Shown in pieces: positions 26,094 through 35,057 of a stretch of 64,000 nt of DNA (within the stretch, counting starts at the first letter, position 1; each line of letters opens with the position of its first letter). Location: positions 186,001-250,000 of the forward strand of contig NZ_QRCU01000077.1 of NCBI RefSeq assembly GCF_003369445.1. The letters run 5' to 3'. The stretch is from Arthrobacter silvisoli. GTDB lineage: Bacteria > Actinomycetota > Actinomycetes > Actinomycetales > Micrococcaceae. The position numbers were made by a program, and so were the translations under genes. The notes under the pieces were generated by a model. It ran no database searches. It was not told where the DNA came from and saw nothing but the letters and a program-made list of their open reading frames with translations.

Positions 26094-27578
26094 ATGATCA
26101 CCCGACTTTCCGCCCGTTACGTCCTGGGATACGACGGCACACGGCACGTGATGTTCCAGGACGGGCACGTCGTGATGAAGGACGGCGAGGTGATCTACGT
26201 CGGCACCGGCTACGACGAACCAGTCGATGAGCATCGGGATTTCGGGCAGAGCCTGATCGCTCCTGGCCTGATCGACCTCGATGCCCTGACCGACATCGAC
26301 CACATGATCTTCGACTCGTGGCCCAGCGCTGAGACCGGCCCGGGCATGCAGTGGTCAGAAGACTATTTCCACAACCGCCGACGCGACGTCTTCACCCCGG
26401 AGCAGCGCCAGAAGGTGCGTACGTTCGCGCTCGCCCAGCTGGCCCTGCACGGGGTCACCAGCTATATGCCCATCGCCTCGGAGATCCACAGTTCCTGGGC
26501 TGAGACCTTCGAAGAACTCCAGGGCATGGCACAGACCAGCATCGAATTGGGCCTGCGGGGCTTCCTGGGGCCGGCCTACCGTTCAGGCATCAACGTCACC
26601 GACGACGGCGGCGAACGCGTGATCCTCTTCGACGAGGAAGAAGGGCGCAAGGGCCTCGCCGACGCCGAACGTTTCCTTGACTACGCCGAGGAACTTAACC
26701 ATCCGCTGATCACCGGCGTCCTGCTTCCGTGCCGTATCGAGACGCTGACGGATGAGCTGATGCGCAGCACGGCTGCCTTGGCGCGCGAGCGCAACGCCTT
26801 GGTCCGCCTGCATTGCCTCCAGCAGCCCACCGAGGACGGATTCCTGCTCAAGCTCACCGGACGGACGGTCCTGGAACAGTTGGTGGACACCGGGCTGCTG
26901 GAATCCCGGCTCCTCATTCCGCACGGTGTGGTCATCGACGGCACCGATCCCGCAGCGCACGCCGAAGGCGGCCCGCTGGACCTCCTGGCCCGCAACGACG
27001 TCAGCATCATCCACTGCCCGCTGACTTCCTTCCATTACTCGGGGATGCTCAAGTCCTTCGACGCCTTCGCAGCGGCCGGGGTCAACATGTGCCTGGGCAC
27101 CGATTCCTTCCCGCCGGACCTGATCAAGGGCATCGACGTCGGAACCCACCTCGCGCGCATCGCCGAGGGCCGGCGCGATGCCGGCAAGGTGTCGGACTTC
27201 TTCGACGCCGCCACGCTTGGTGGGGCCAAGGCCCTTGGCCGCGAGGACCTCGGACGCCTCTGCCCCGGTGCGCAGGCGGACATCATGGTGGCGTCCCTCG
27301 GCGACTTCCGGGACGGCCCGGTAGAGGATCCGCTGCGCACACTCATCCTGAATGGCTCCGCGCGCAACGTCACCGACACTTATGTGGCAGGCCGTCCGGT
27401 GGTGGTCGACGGCGCACTCCCGGGCGTCGACCTGGCCGAACTGCGGGCGGAGGGCCAGCGGCTCTTCGACCAGATGGTGGAGGCCTACAGCGAACGCGAC
27501 TACCGCCGTCGGGATGCCTCGGAGCTCTTCCCGCCGGTCTATGCAGGAGCCGATGCCCTGGCGGGCGCGGCCGGGTAG
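26094..27578 (+). CDS. amidohydrolase-superfamily protein with altered first metal motif
   Basis: A 494-residue protein of the amidohydrolase superfamily (TRZ/ATZ-like). Composite beta ends frame a TIM barrel: N-terminal LIAPGLIDLD, later LVRLHCLQQ, LLIPHGVVID, SIIHCPLTSFHYSGM and CLGTDSFPPDL. The canonical HxH after strand 1 is replaced by LDALTDIDH, so both metal His are missing there, while the His of strands 5 and 6 and the strand-8 Asp remain. The metal site must differ, or the reaction does. ATG 26094 has GGAGGAA just upstream. It is divergent from the DUF3100 gene; the pair probably forms one uptake-and-hydrolysis unit. Confidence 0.85.
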   Translation: MITRLSARYVLGYDGTRHVMFQDGHVVMKDGEVIYVGTGYDEPVDEHRDFGQSLIAPGLIDLDALTDIDHMIFDSWPSAETGPGMQWSEDYFHNRRRDVFTPEQRQKVRTFALAQLALHGVTSYMPIASEIHSSWAETFEELQGMAQTSIELGLRGFLGPAYRSGINVTDDGGERVILFDEEEGRKGLADAERFLDYAEELNHPLITGVLLPCRIETLTDELMRSTAALARERNALVRLHCLQQPTEDGFLLKLTGRTVLEQLVDTGLLESRLLIPHGVVIDGTDPAAHAEGGPLDLLARNDVSIIHCPLTSFHYSGMLKSFDAFAAAGVNMCLGTDSFPPDLIKGIDVGTHLARIAEGRRDAGKVSDFFDAATLGGAKALGREDLGRLCPGAQADIMVASLGDFRDGPVEDPLRTLILNGSARNVTDTYVAGRPVVVDGALPGVDLAELRAEGQRLFDQMVEAYSERDYRRRDASELFPPVYAGADALAGAAG

Positions 27579-27724
27579 GGGACAAAGGAAAGCAAGCGGC
27601 TAAGGCACGCACGCGACCGAGGATGGAAGCGACGACGGCGCCGCCCCCTCATGCGCGGCCGTCGGCCTCGTGGAGGTTCCTTCGGCCGCGCCGATCGTTT
27701 CCCGGGACTCACCTCCCATGGGGC

Positions 27725-29272
27725 TCAGAACGGTGGCTGGTTGGAGGCAACGTCGGGGGCATCACGGCGTGCCGGTCCTGGGAGGCCGATGGCTGTCTCG
27801 ATGTGGGTGGCGGGAAGCGGTGGACTGTCTTTGTAGGTCCTGCCGGTGGGGCTGGTCCATTCGAGGTTTCCGGCGCCGGTTTGCCGGATCTTCCATCGTG
27901 AGTGGTGTTTGAGCATGTGGTGGCGCCGGCAGAGTCCGGCGAGGTTGCCGGCGTCGGTGGTTCCGCCTTGGGCGGCGTCGTGGGTGTGGTCCAGGTCGAG
28001 ATCGCGGGCCGGGATGCCGCAGCCGGGGAAGCGGCACCGGGTGTCGCGGGCGGTGAGGAGGCGTTTGAGGTCTTCGCCGGGCCGGTACCGGTCCGCGGCC
28101 AGCACGGCCCCGGTGATGGGGTCGGTCAGGACCCTGTTCCACGCGGTGGCCTGCCCGGCGAGGATCCTGGCGGTGCCGGGGTCGATGGGGTGGCGCCCGT
28201 CCAGCTCGGCCGGGACCTGGCCTGTAAGGCGTGTGGCTGCGGACCCTGGGGCCGGGTTGCCTGCGTCTCCGGTGGTGTCGCGGTCAATCAGGGTCAGCAC
28301 CGGCACGGTGACATCCACCCGGGCGGTGATCGCGGCCAGGAGCCCGTCCTCGGTGTCGTGCCCGGCGGGAGCACCGCACAACAACAGTTCGGACAGGAAG
28401 TCGGCACGAAGCTGATCGGTGCTGCGTTGGTCAGTGGTGCAGGCAGGCCCGGTGGTGCGCTGGTCGGTGCTGCGTTGGTCGGTGGTGCAGGCGGGCCCGG
28501 TGGTCGGGCCCGGTTCCGTTGCGTGGTCCCGCGCCAGGCCGGCGTGTGCCCGGGCCATCCGGGTGAGGCGGTCGTGGATGCCGTAGGCCACGGCCGCGGG
28601 GAGGGTGGCGGCGAGTTCGGCCATCCCGTCGGGCAGGGGCGTGACGCGGACGCATCTCTGCGCGCCGGCCCGTTCGTGCCGGGCGGCCAGGGGCTCGGGC
28701 TGCGCCTTCTCGGCCTCCCGGACCGCCAGGCGCCGTACCCGCCCCGGTGCCTGGTGTTCGGCGCACGCCACCACCACGGCCTCATACCGGGCCAACGCCG
28801 CGGGGTCGTCCAGCACGGTTCCGGCGTCCTGGATCACCCGGGCGTGGGCCAGGCTGATCCGGCCCCGCGCCAGGGCCTGAAACGTCGCAGGGAAACGGTC
28901 CAGCAACTCCACGGCCTGGCCCATCTGCCGCTGCACGGTCCGGTCGTTCGCGCGGGTCGCAGTGGCGATCTCAGCGGCCACCGCACGCCGGGCCAGCTCC
29001 GCACCGTCCCACCGCAGGCCCCTGAACGCGCCCGGCCCCGCGCCGCCGTCGTTCTTGCCGCCGTCGTTCTTGCCGCCGTCCCGCGTGTCCTCCTCTGCCA
29101 GCACGTCCGCGACCCGGGACGCAATGGCGAGGGTGTATTCCCGCAAGGCCTGCAAGCCCGCGATCGCCGACTCCACAGACTGCAACGTCGAGACCAAACC
29201 GTCGAGCACCACCAGCGGATCAGACCCCGCGGACCGCGGCGCCATTACCTCCAAACTGCTGGTGATCTCCAT
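27725..29272 (-). CDS. DUF222 / HNH endonuclease-domain protein (13E12 type)
   Basis: The 515-residue protein has a DUF222 region (about 20-330) and a C-terminal HNH nuclease motif: CRFPGC, DLDHTHDAAQGGTTDAGNL, CRRHHMLKHH. Two low-complexity insertions are seen, KNDGGKNDGG near residue 71 and a 16-residue unit duplicated near residues 260-290. These proteins are abundant multi-copy genes in actinobacteria; whether they act on DNA in cells is not settled. ATG 29272 is used; the TTG just before has no ribosome site. It stands alone between the amidohydrolase and fhs. Confidence 0.88.
   Translation of the reverse strand: MEITSSLEVMAPRSAGSDPLVVLDGLVSTLQSVESAIAGLQALREYTLAIASRVADVLAEEDTRDGGKNDGGKNDGGAGPGAFRGLRWDGAELARRAVAAEIATATRANDRTVQRQMGQAVELLDRFPATFQALARGRISLAHARVIQDAGTVLDDPAALARYEAVVVACAEHQAPGRVRRLAVREAEKAQPEPLAARHERAGAQRCVRVTPLPDGMAELAATLPAAVAYGIHDRLTRMARAHAGLARDHATEPGPTTGPACTTDQRSTDQRTTGPACTTDQRSTDQLRADFLSELLLCGAPAGHDTEDGLLAAITARVDVTVPVLTLIDRDTTGDAGNPAPGSAATRLTGQVPAELDGRHPIDPGTARILAGQATAWNRVLTDPITGAVLAADRYRPGEDLKRLLTARDTRCRFPGCGIPARDLDLDHTHDAAQGGTTDAGNLAGLCRRHHMLKHHSRWKIRQTGAGNLEWTSPTGRTYKDSPPLPATHIETAIGLPGPARRDAPDVASNQPPF
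28416..28504. repeat. 41-bp direct repeat, 48-bp period, inside the HNH gene
   Basis: Two copies at 28416-28456 and 28464-28504 differ at only two bases. They encode the duplicated TTGPACTTDQRSTDQ unit of the DUF222-HNH protein. The length is a multiple of three, so the frame is kept. Confidence 0.85.
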
Positions 29273-29476
29273 CAACCCATCACATCACCGGGCACCGACA
29301 TTAATGGGCGGTCCTTCAGGCCACCCGGTCCGGGCGGGGCGAGGGCCTTGGCGGCCATGCGCAGCAGTGCCCTTGGATCGCCTGCTGGGTGACCCCCGCC
29401 TTGGCAGCGCCGACCGTCCTTTGCAGCCCCACCGCAGCGCCCTACAAACGCCGCCCCGCAGCCTCGAAGCCAAGTG

Positions 29477-31159
29477 TCAGAACAGCCCGACAGCATTCCC
29501 GTCCGCGTCCACGTCCATCCGCATCGCCGCAGGCTCCTTCGGCAAGCCGGGCATCGTCATCACTGCGCCGGTCAGGGCCACGATGAAGCCGGCTCCGGTT
29601 TTCGGGATGAGGTCCCGGACCCGGATCGTGAACCCCTTGGGCGCACCGAGTACGCTGGCGTCGTCCGTGAAGGAGTACTGGGTCTTGGCCATGCACACGG
29701 GAAACCCCGCCCAGCCGTTCTTCCGGATGTCCGCCAGGCGCTTCTGTGCGGGGACGGAGAACTCGACCCCGTCGGCCCCGTAGATCTCCTGCGCGATCGT
29801 CCGGATCTTGTCCTCCACGGACAGCTCCAGCGCGTACAGGTGCCGGAAGGACGACGGCGCTGCGATCGCAGCGGCGACTTTGGCCGCGAGTTCATCACCG
29901 CCGTCGCCCCCGCCGCCACGGCCCCACACGTCTGCGACGGCGGCCTGGACGCCTTCGCGTGCACACCAGTCCAGGAGCCACTCAAGTTCCCCGGCGGTGT
30001 CGCTGCCGAAGCGGTTGATGGATACCACGGGCGTGATCCCGAACTTTTCCACGTTGTGCAGGTGCCTGCGAAGGTTCTCGACGCCGGCGGCAAGGGCTTC
30101 GGGGTTGGCCTCCGTGAGCCGTTCCTTGGGGACGCCGCCGTGCATCTTCAGCGCTCTGATGGTCGCGACCACCACGACGGCGGACGGCGCCACATCGCCG
30201 ATCCGCGCTTTGATGTCCATGAACTTTTCGGCGCCGAGGTCTGCGCCGAAGCCGGCCTCCGTGACCACGATGTCAGCGAGCTCCCGCGCGGTTTCGGTGG
30301 CGATCAGGGAATTGCAGCCATGGGCGATGTTCGCGAACGGCCCGCCGTGCACCAGCGCCGGCGTCCCGGCGATGGTCTGCACCAAGTTCGGCTTGATGGC
30401 GTCCTTGAGCAGGAGGGTCAGGGCACCCTGGACGCCCAGGTCCGCCACGGTGACAGGCGTGCGGTCGAAGCGGTAGCCGAAAGTGATCCGGCCCAGCCGT
30501 TCGCGCAGGTCGGCCAGGTCCCTGGCGAGGCAGAACACGGCCATGATTTCCGAGGCCACGGTGATGTCGAAACCGTCCTGCCGTGGCACGCCCTGCACCG
30601 GGCCGCCAAGCCCGATCACCACCTCGCGCAGGGAACGGTCATTCATGTCCATGACCCGCTTGAAGGTCATCCGCCGCGGGTCGATGCCCAGTTCGTTCCC
30701 CTGGAAGATGTGGTTGTCGACCAGCGCCATGAGGGCATTGTTCGCCGAAGTGATGGCATGGAAGTCACCGGTGAAATGCAGGTTGATCTCGTCCATCGGC
30801 AGCACCTGCGAATAGCCGCCCCCGGTGGCGCCGCCCTTCATGCCGAGCACCGGGCCCAGGGACGGTTCGCGCAGGGCAATCATCACCTTGTGTCCGGCCC
30901 GGGCCAGCGAATCGGCCAGTCCCACGGTAGTGGTGGACTTTCCCTCGCCGGCCGGGGTGGGGGACATCGCCGAAACCAGCACCACTTTCCCCGGGGCCTT
31001 GCCAGGCTGCGGGGTGAGCTTCGCGGGATTGATCTTGGCCTTGAAGCGGCCGTAGACGTCCAGGGCTTCGGGCGGAATTCCGGCTTCTGCGGCTATCTCC
31101 CCGATCGGCCGGAGCGTCGCCTTGAGGGCAATCTCGAGATCGCTCATGGTTCCAGACAT
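29477..31159 (-). CDS. fhs: formate--tetrahydrofolate ligase
   Basis: Makes 10-formyl-THF from formate, THF and ATP, feeding C1 units. The 560 residues fit the family. The P-loop TPAGEGKSTTTVGLADSL is near residue 55, and the core GFGADLGAEKFMDIK follows later. ATG 31159 is used because GGAAGG precedes it; an adjacent ATG at 31162 is possible. It has its own promoter region and shares no operon with mshA, which is transcribed the same way upstream. No shortening was seen. Confidence 0.95.
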   Translation of the reverse strand: MSGTMSDLEIALKATLRPIGEIAAEAGIPPEALDVYGRFKAKINPAKLTPQPGKAPGKVVLVSAMSPTPAGEGKSTTTVGLADSLARAGHKVMIALREPSLGPVLGMKGGATGGGYSQVLPMDEINLHFTGDFHAITSANNALMALVDNHIFQGNELGIDPRRMTFKRVMDMNDRSLREVVIGLGGPVQGVPRQDGFDITVASEIMAVFCLARDLADLRERLGRITFGYRFDRTPVTVADLGVQGALTLLLKDAIKPNLVQTIAGTPALVHGGPFANIAHGCNSLIATETARELADIVVTEAGFGADLGAEKFMDIKARIGDVAPSAVVVVATIRALKMHGGVPKERLTEANPEALAAGVENLRRHLHNVEKFGITPVVSINRFGSDTAGELEWLLDWCAREGVQAAVADVWGRGGGGDGGDELAAKVAAAIAAPSSFRHLYALELSVEDKIRTIAQEIYGADGVEFSVPAQKRLADIRKNGWAGFPVCMAKTQYSFTDDASVLGAPKGFTIRVRDLIPKTGAGFIVALTGAVMTMPGLPKEPAAMRMDVDADGNAVGLF

Positions 31160-31240
31160 CATTGTCCTTCCAGTCCGCCGGACGGTCTGCCCGGCTTTCA
31201 GGTCTGCCCCACATCCGGGCATGCCTGGAATCTACCAGCC

Positions 31241-31308
31241 ACCAGGATCGGGACGGCCCAGGCGCCACGGGACGGCCCAGGCACCAGGATCGGGACGGCC
31301 CAGGCGCC
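31241..31308. repeat. 42-bp-period repeat between fhs and mshA
   Basis: A 26-bp unit (ACCAGGATCGGGACGGCCCA plus GGCGCC) occurs at 31241-31266 and 31283-31308, with a shortened third copy between. The 174-bp gap lies between the mshA stop and the fhs start, so the repeat would fall in the fhs leader. Direct copies suggest slippage; a regulatory role is only possible. Confidence 0.8.
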
Positions 31309-31333
31309 CCGGACCCGATTCCGGCAAGCCCGA

Positions 31334-32578
31334 TCACGCCTTCGGCAACACCAGCCCGCCCACGGCTGCCTGGTAGCTGTCCAGGCTGCGCAGCGCCGTC
31401 CGCTGCCAGCCGAAGTCTTCGGCGTGGACAGTAGCGGCGCGGCCCATGTCCTGCCGGGTCTGGGGGTCGTCGTACAGGGCCTCGAGCGCGTCGGCCCAGT
31501 CGGCTGGATCATGCCCTGGGACCAGCAGGCCTGTCCGCCCGTGCTGCACGGCCCGGCTCAGCCCGCCCACCTGGGTCGCCACCACCGGGGTGCCGCACGC
31601 CTGTGCTTCCAAGGCCACCAGGCCGAAGGACTCGCTGTAGGACGGCATCACCACCACGTCCGCCGAACGGAACCAGCCCGCCAGCTCCGGTGCGTCCACC
31701 GGCGGGCGGTGCGTGACGACGTCGTCCAGTCCCGCCTCGCTGATGATGGACCGCAGGTTGAAATCCTTCGCCCCGCTCAGGGCGCCCAGGACGGTGAGTT
31801 CGAGGTCGATGTCCGGGCGGCGCGCCCGCAGCAGCGCGACGGCGGCCAGGAAGACCTGCGGGCCCTTCAGCCGTTGGATGCGGCCGGCGAACAGCAGGTG
31901 GAAGCTGCCCGGCCGCACTCCCAGGTCGCGCCGGGAGCGGCTCCGGAATGCCGGCGTGAAGACGGACAGGTCCACGCCCGGCGGGGCCACATCGATCCGG
32001 TCGAAGTCGGCGCCGTAGTGGGACACCAGTTCCTCGGCCTCGGCCGTGGTGTTGGCGACCAGCCGGGCAGCGCCGTCGACGATCCGCTGTTCGCCTTCCT
32101 CGCGGCGGCGGGGCTCGGGGCGCTCGCCGGAGTCCAGGACCAGGTTCTTTACCTTCGCCATGGTGTGCATCGTGTGGACCAGCGGAACGCCCCACATGCG
32201 GGAGAGCTCCAGCCCCGCCACGCCGGAGACCCAGTAGTGCGAGTGGACGAGGTCGTAGCGTCCGTGCGGTTGCTGCTGCCGGATCCGTTCGATCTGGGCC
32301 ACCATGTCGTGCAGGAGTTCGGGCAGGTGCTCCTTGGGCAGTTTCCGGGCCGGGCCGGCGATCACGTTGTGCACGCACACGCCCGGCGCCGGGTGCTCGA
32401 CGGCGGGCTGCCCCTCAATGGTCGACCGGGTGAAGATCTCCACCTCCACGCCTTCGTCCGCGAGGGCCGCGGCCAGGTTCCGGATGTAGACGTTCATGCC
32501 GCCGGCGTCGCCGCTTCCGGGCTGTTCCATAGGGGAGGTGTGAAGGGAAAGGAAGGCCACACGGCGGATCAGGGACAC
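31334..32578 (-). CDS. mshA: D-inositol-3-phosphate glycosyltransferase
   Basis: Joins UDP-GlcNAc to inositol 3-phosphate, the first committed step of mycothiol. The 414 residues start with the typical RVAFLSLHTSPMEQPGSGDA and show DLVHSHYWVSGV, HTMHTMAKVKN and the GT4 motif MPSYSESFGLVALEAQACG. The GTG at 32578 has GGAGG 7 nt before it. The substrate comes from ino1 at 20017-21102. The PfkB-kinase gene is divergent 115 bp upstream. Confidence 0.96.
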   Translation of the reverse strand: MSLIRRVAFLSLHTSPMEQPGSGDAGGMNVYIRNLAAALADEGVEVEIFTRSTIEGQPAVEHPAPGVCVHNVIAGPARKLPKEHLPELLHDMVAQIERIRQQQPHGRYDLVHSHYWVSGVAGLELSRMWGVPLVHTMHTMAKVKNLVLDSGERPEPRRREEGEQRIVDGAARLVANTTAEAEELVSHYGADFDRIDVAPPGVDLSVFTPAFRSRSRRDLGVRPGSFHLLFAGRIQRLKGPQVFLAAVALLRARRPDIDLELTVLGALSGAKDFNLRSIISEAGLDDVVTHRPPVDAPELAGWFRSADVVVMPSYSESFGLVALEAQACGTPVVATQVGGLSRAVQHGRTGLLVPGHDPADWADALEALYDDPQTRQDMGRAATVHAEDFGWQRTALRSLDSYQAAVGGLVLPKA

Positions 32579-32693
32579 GCCACACCTCCTGCACCAACAT
32601 GTTCTGCCACAGGCGGCGAACCGCGTTCGCCCGACTAAACACCTGCGGAGAAAACACTACTCCTGCCACCCGGGGCGGCGTAGTCTGCCGTGC

Positions 32694-33845
32694 ATGGAGG
32701 CACCGGCAGGACACCAGGACCGGGAACACAACAGCCGGGAACGTTTTGATCCGCTCGCCGCCGTGCGGGCCACCAGTCCCGGCGCGCCGGGAGCAGTGGA
32801 CGACGGCGGCTGCGACCTGCTGCTGAGCGGCACCGTCTTCCAGGACATCATTTTCACCGGGCTGGGACAGCGCCCAGAGCCGGGAACCGAGGTGTGGAGC
32901 CAGGGGATGGGCAGTTGCCCGGGCGGGATCGCGAACCAGGCGATCGCCGCGGCGAGGCTCGGGCTGCACACGAGCCTCGCGGCGGCGTTCGGCGACGACG
33001 GCTACGGCGAGCTGAACTGGAAGATCCTCGAAAACCAGGAAGAGGTGGACCTTTCGCTGTCCCGGCGCTTCCAGGGCTGGCCTTCGCCGGTCACGGTGTC
33101 CCTCTGCGTCGAGCAGGACCGCTCGATGGTCACCCATGGACTGCCGGCGCCGTTGAGCGGCTCCGAACTGATCGGCACCCCGCCCCCGGCGCTTGCCGCC
33201 GTCGCCGAGCTGGGAGAGGAAGCCGAACCGTGGGTGCTGGCCGCGCATCGCGCCGGGGTGAAGATCTTCGGCGACGCCGGCTGGGACCCCAGCGGCGCCT
33301 GGTCCAGGAGACGGCTGGAGCAGTTGGGCTACTTCCACGCCTTTATGCCCAACCAGCGTGAGGCCATGGCCTTCACCGGAGCTGACAATCCCTGGTCCGC
33401 ACTGTACATCCTGGCCGAGCGGGTCCCGGTGGCGGTAGTGACCCTGGGCGCCCAGGGTGCCATGGCGGTGGATTCCGAAACCGGCGAGGAGGAGTGGGTG
33501 CCGGCGCTGCCGGTGACCGCCCACGATCCCACGGGGGCCGGGGACTGCTTCGGGGCTGCGTTCATCGTAGGCTGCCTGGCAGGCTGGCCGCTGGGGGACC
33601 GGCTGCGCTTCGCCAACCTCTGCGCTTCGCTCTCGGTACAGGAACTGGGCGGTTCCTTCTCAGCCCCGGGCTGGGGAGACATCTCCGACTGGTGGCACCG
33701 GGCCAACGCCCGGCCCGAGCGCCAGTCCAGCCAGTGGCTCAGGCGCTTCGCCTTCCTCGAAGACATTGTCAGCAGGGTTCCCGAGGGAGCGTTGCGACGG
33801 TCCGCGCTGCGCCCGCCGTCAAGTGTGCTCCCGGCCCAGCATTAG
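32694..33845 (+). CDS. PfkB-family carbohydrate kinase
   Basis: Phosphorylates a sugar or nucleoside with ATP. The 383 residues begin with about 45 non-conserved residues, then PGGIANQAIAAARLG (substrate-binding side) and end with the PfkB signature DPTGAGDCFGAAF. The Asp of DPTGAGD is the catalytic base. Substrate is not predictable from sequence. TAGTCT lies 7 nt before the ATG, so the mRNA is probably leaderless. It is divergent from mshA and 9 bp from alr. Confidence 0.88.
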   Translation: MEAPAGHQDREHNSRERFDPLAAVRATSPGAPGAVDDGGCDLLLSGTVFQDIIFTGLGQRPEPGTEVWSQGMGSCPGGIANQAIAAARLGLHTSLAAAFGDDGYGELNWKILENQEEVDLSLSRRFQGWPSPVTVSLCVEQDRSMVTHGLPAPLSGSELIGTPPPALAAVAELGEEAEPWVLAAHRAGVKIFGDAGWDPSGAWSRRRLEQLGYFHAFMPNQREAMAFTGADNPWSALYILAERVPVAVVTLGAQGAMAVDSETGEEEWVPALPVTAHDPTGAGDCFGAAFIVGCLAGWPLGDRLRFANLCASLSVQELGGSFSAPGWGDISDWWHRANARPERQSSQWLRRFAFLEDIVSRVPEGALRRSALRPPSSVLPAQH

Positions 33846-33854
33846 AATCGATGG

Positions 33855-35057
33855 GTGAGCTACGAAGCATTCGGACGCCCCGATTCTCCCACTCCCTCCG
33901 TTTCGGAACGATCGGCCGTCATCGATCTTGAGGCCATCAGGCACAACGTCCGGCAGTTCGTTGCCATCGCGTCCCCGGCCAATGTCATGGCCGTCGTCAA
34001 GGCCGACGCCTACGGCCACGGCGCGATCCAGGTGGCCCGTGCGGCCCTTGAGGCGGGTGCCCGCTGGCTTGGCGTAGCCCACATCTCCGAGGCCCTCGCG
34101 CTGCGTGCCGCCGGCATCGACGCGCCGCTGCTGGCCTGGCTGCACACCCGGGAAAGCAACTTCGCCGCGGCGGTGGCCGCCGGCGTCGACATCGGGGTGT
34201 CGGGCTGGGAACTGGACGCCGTAGTGGCCGCAGCCCGGGAGCAGGAGCGCCCGGCCCGGATCCACCTGAAGGTCGACACCGGCCTGGGCCGCAATGGCTG
34301 CACCATCGAGGACTGGGACAAGCTGCTCGGCACGGCCATGGAGCACCAGGACAATGGCCTGCTCCGCGTGGTGGGGATCTTCTCGCACCTGGCCGTGGCG
34401 GACGAACCGCACCGGCCCGAGACCGACGAGCAGCTTGCCGTGTTCCGCGAGGCGATCGCGATGGCCGAGGATTCCGGCGTGGACCCCGAGGTGCGGCACA
34501 TCGCCAACACCCCGGCCGCGCTGTCCCGGCCGGACTCGCACTTCGACCTCGTCCGGGTGGGCCTGGGCCTGTACGGGCTCTCGCCGTTCGACGGCCAGCC
34601 CTCATCCGAGCTCGGCCTGCGCCCCGCCATGACCGTGCGCACCCTGCTCTCCAACTGCAAGCACGTCCCGGACGGCCAGGGCGTGTCCTACGGCCTGCAC
34701 TACCGCACCACGGGAAAGAGCACCCTGGGCCTGGTTCCCCTTGGCTACGCCGACGGCGTTCCCCGGGTTGCCACCGGTGGCCCCGTGCGGATCGGCGGCA
34801 ACAGCTACCCGGTGGTGGGCCGGATCGCGATGGACCAGATGGTGGTGGACTTCGGCGACGTCGACCCGGAGCAGGCCGCCGCGCTGCCCGGCACCGAGGT
34901 GGTCATGTTCGGCGACGGCGCCGACGGTGGCCCGACGGCGGACGACTGGGCCGCTGCGGCCGGCACCATCAACTACGAGATCGTCACCCGCATCAGCCCG
35001 CGCGTTCCGCGCAGCTATGTCAACGAACTCGCGCCCGTGGAGGAGGGTGCCCAGTGA
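33855..35057 (+). CDS. alr: alanine racemase
   Basis: Interconverts L- and D-alanine for peptidoglycan, using PLP. The 400 residues have the PLP Lys in VVKADAYGHG and the C-terminal catalytic segment GVSYGLHYRT. TAGAAT at 33843-33848 lies 6 nt before GTG 33855, so the mRNA is probably leaderless and alr heads its operon. Its stop overlaps tsaE by 4 bp (GTGA). In this operon it precedes four genes for t6A and ribosomal acetylation. Confidence 0.96.
   Translation: MSYEAFGRPDSPTPSVSERSAVIDLEAIRHNVRQFVAIASPANVMAVVKADAYGHGAIQVARAALEAGARWLGVAHISEALALRAAGIDAPLLAWLHTRESNFAAAVAAGVDIGVSGWELDAVVAAAREQERPARIHLKVDTGLGRNGCTIEDWDKLLGTAMEHQDNGLLRVVGIFSHLAVADEPHRPETDEQLAVFREAIAMAEDSGVDPEVRHIANTPAALSRPDSHFDLVRVGLGLYGLSPFDGQPSSELGLRPAMTVRTLLSNCKHVPDGQGVSYGLHYRTTGKSTLGLVPLGYADGVPRVATGGPVRIGGNSYPVVGRIAMDQMVVDFGDVDPEQAAALPGTEVVMFGDGADGGPTADDWAAAAGTINYEIVTRISPRVPRSYVNELAPVEEGAQ

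Noticed and set aside
31241..31308. CRISPR-like array
   Set aside because: Only two and a partial copy, no palindromic repeat, no regular spacers and no cas genes in the window.
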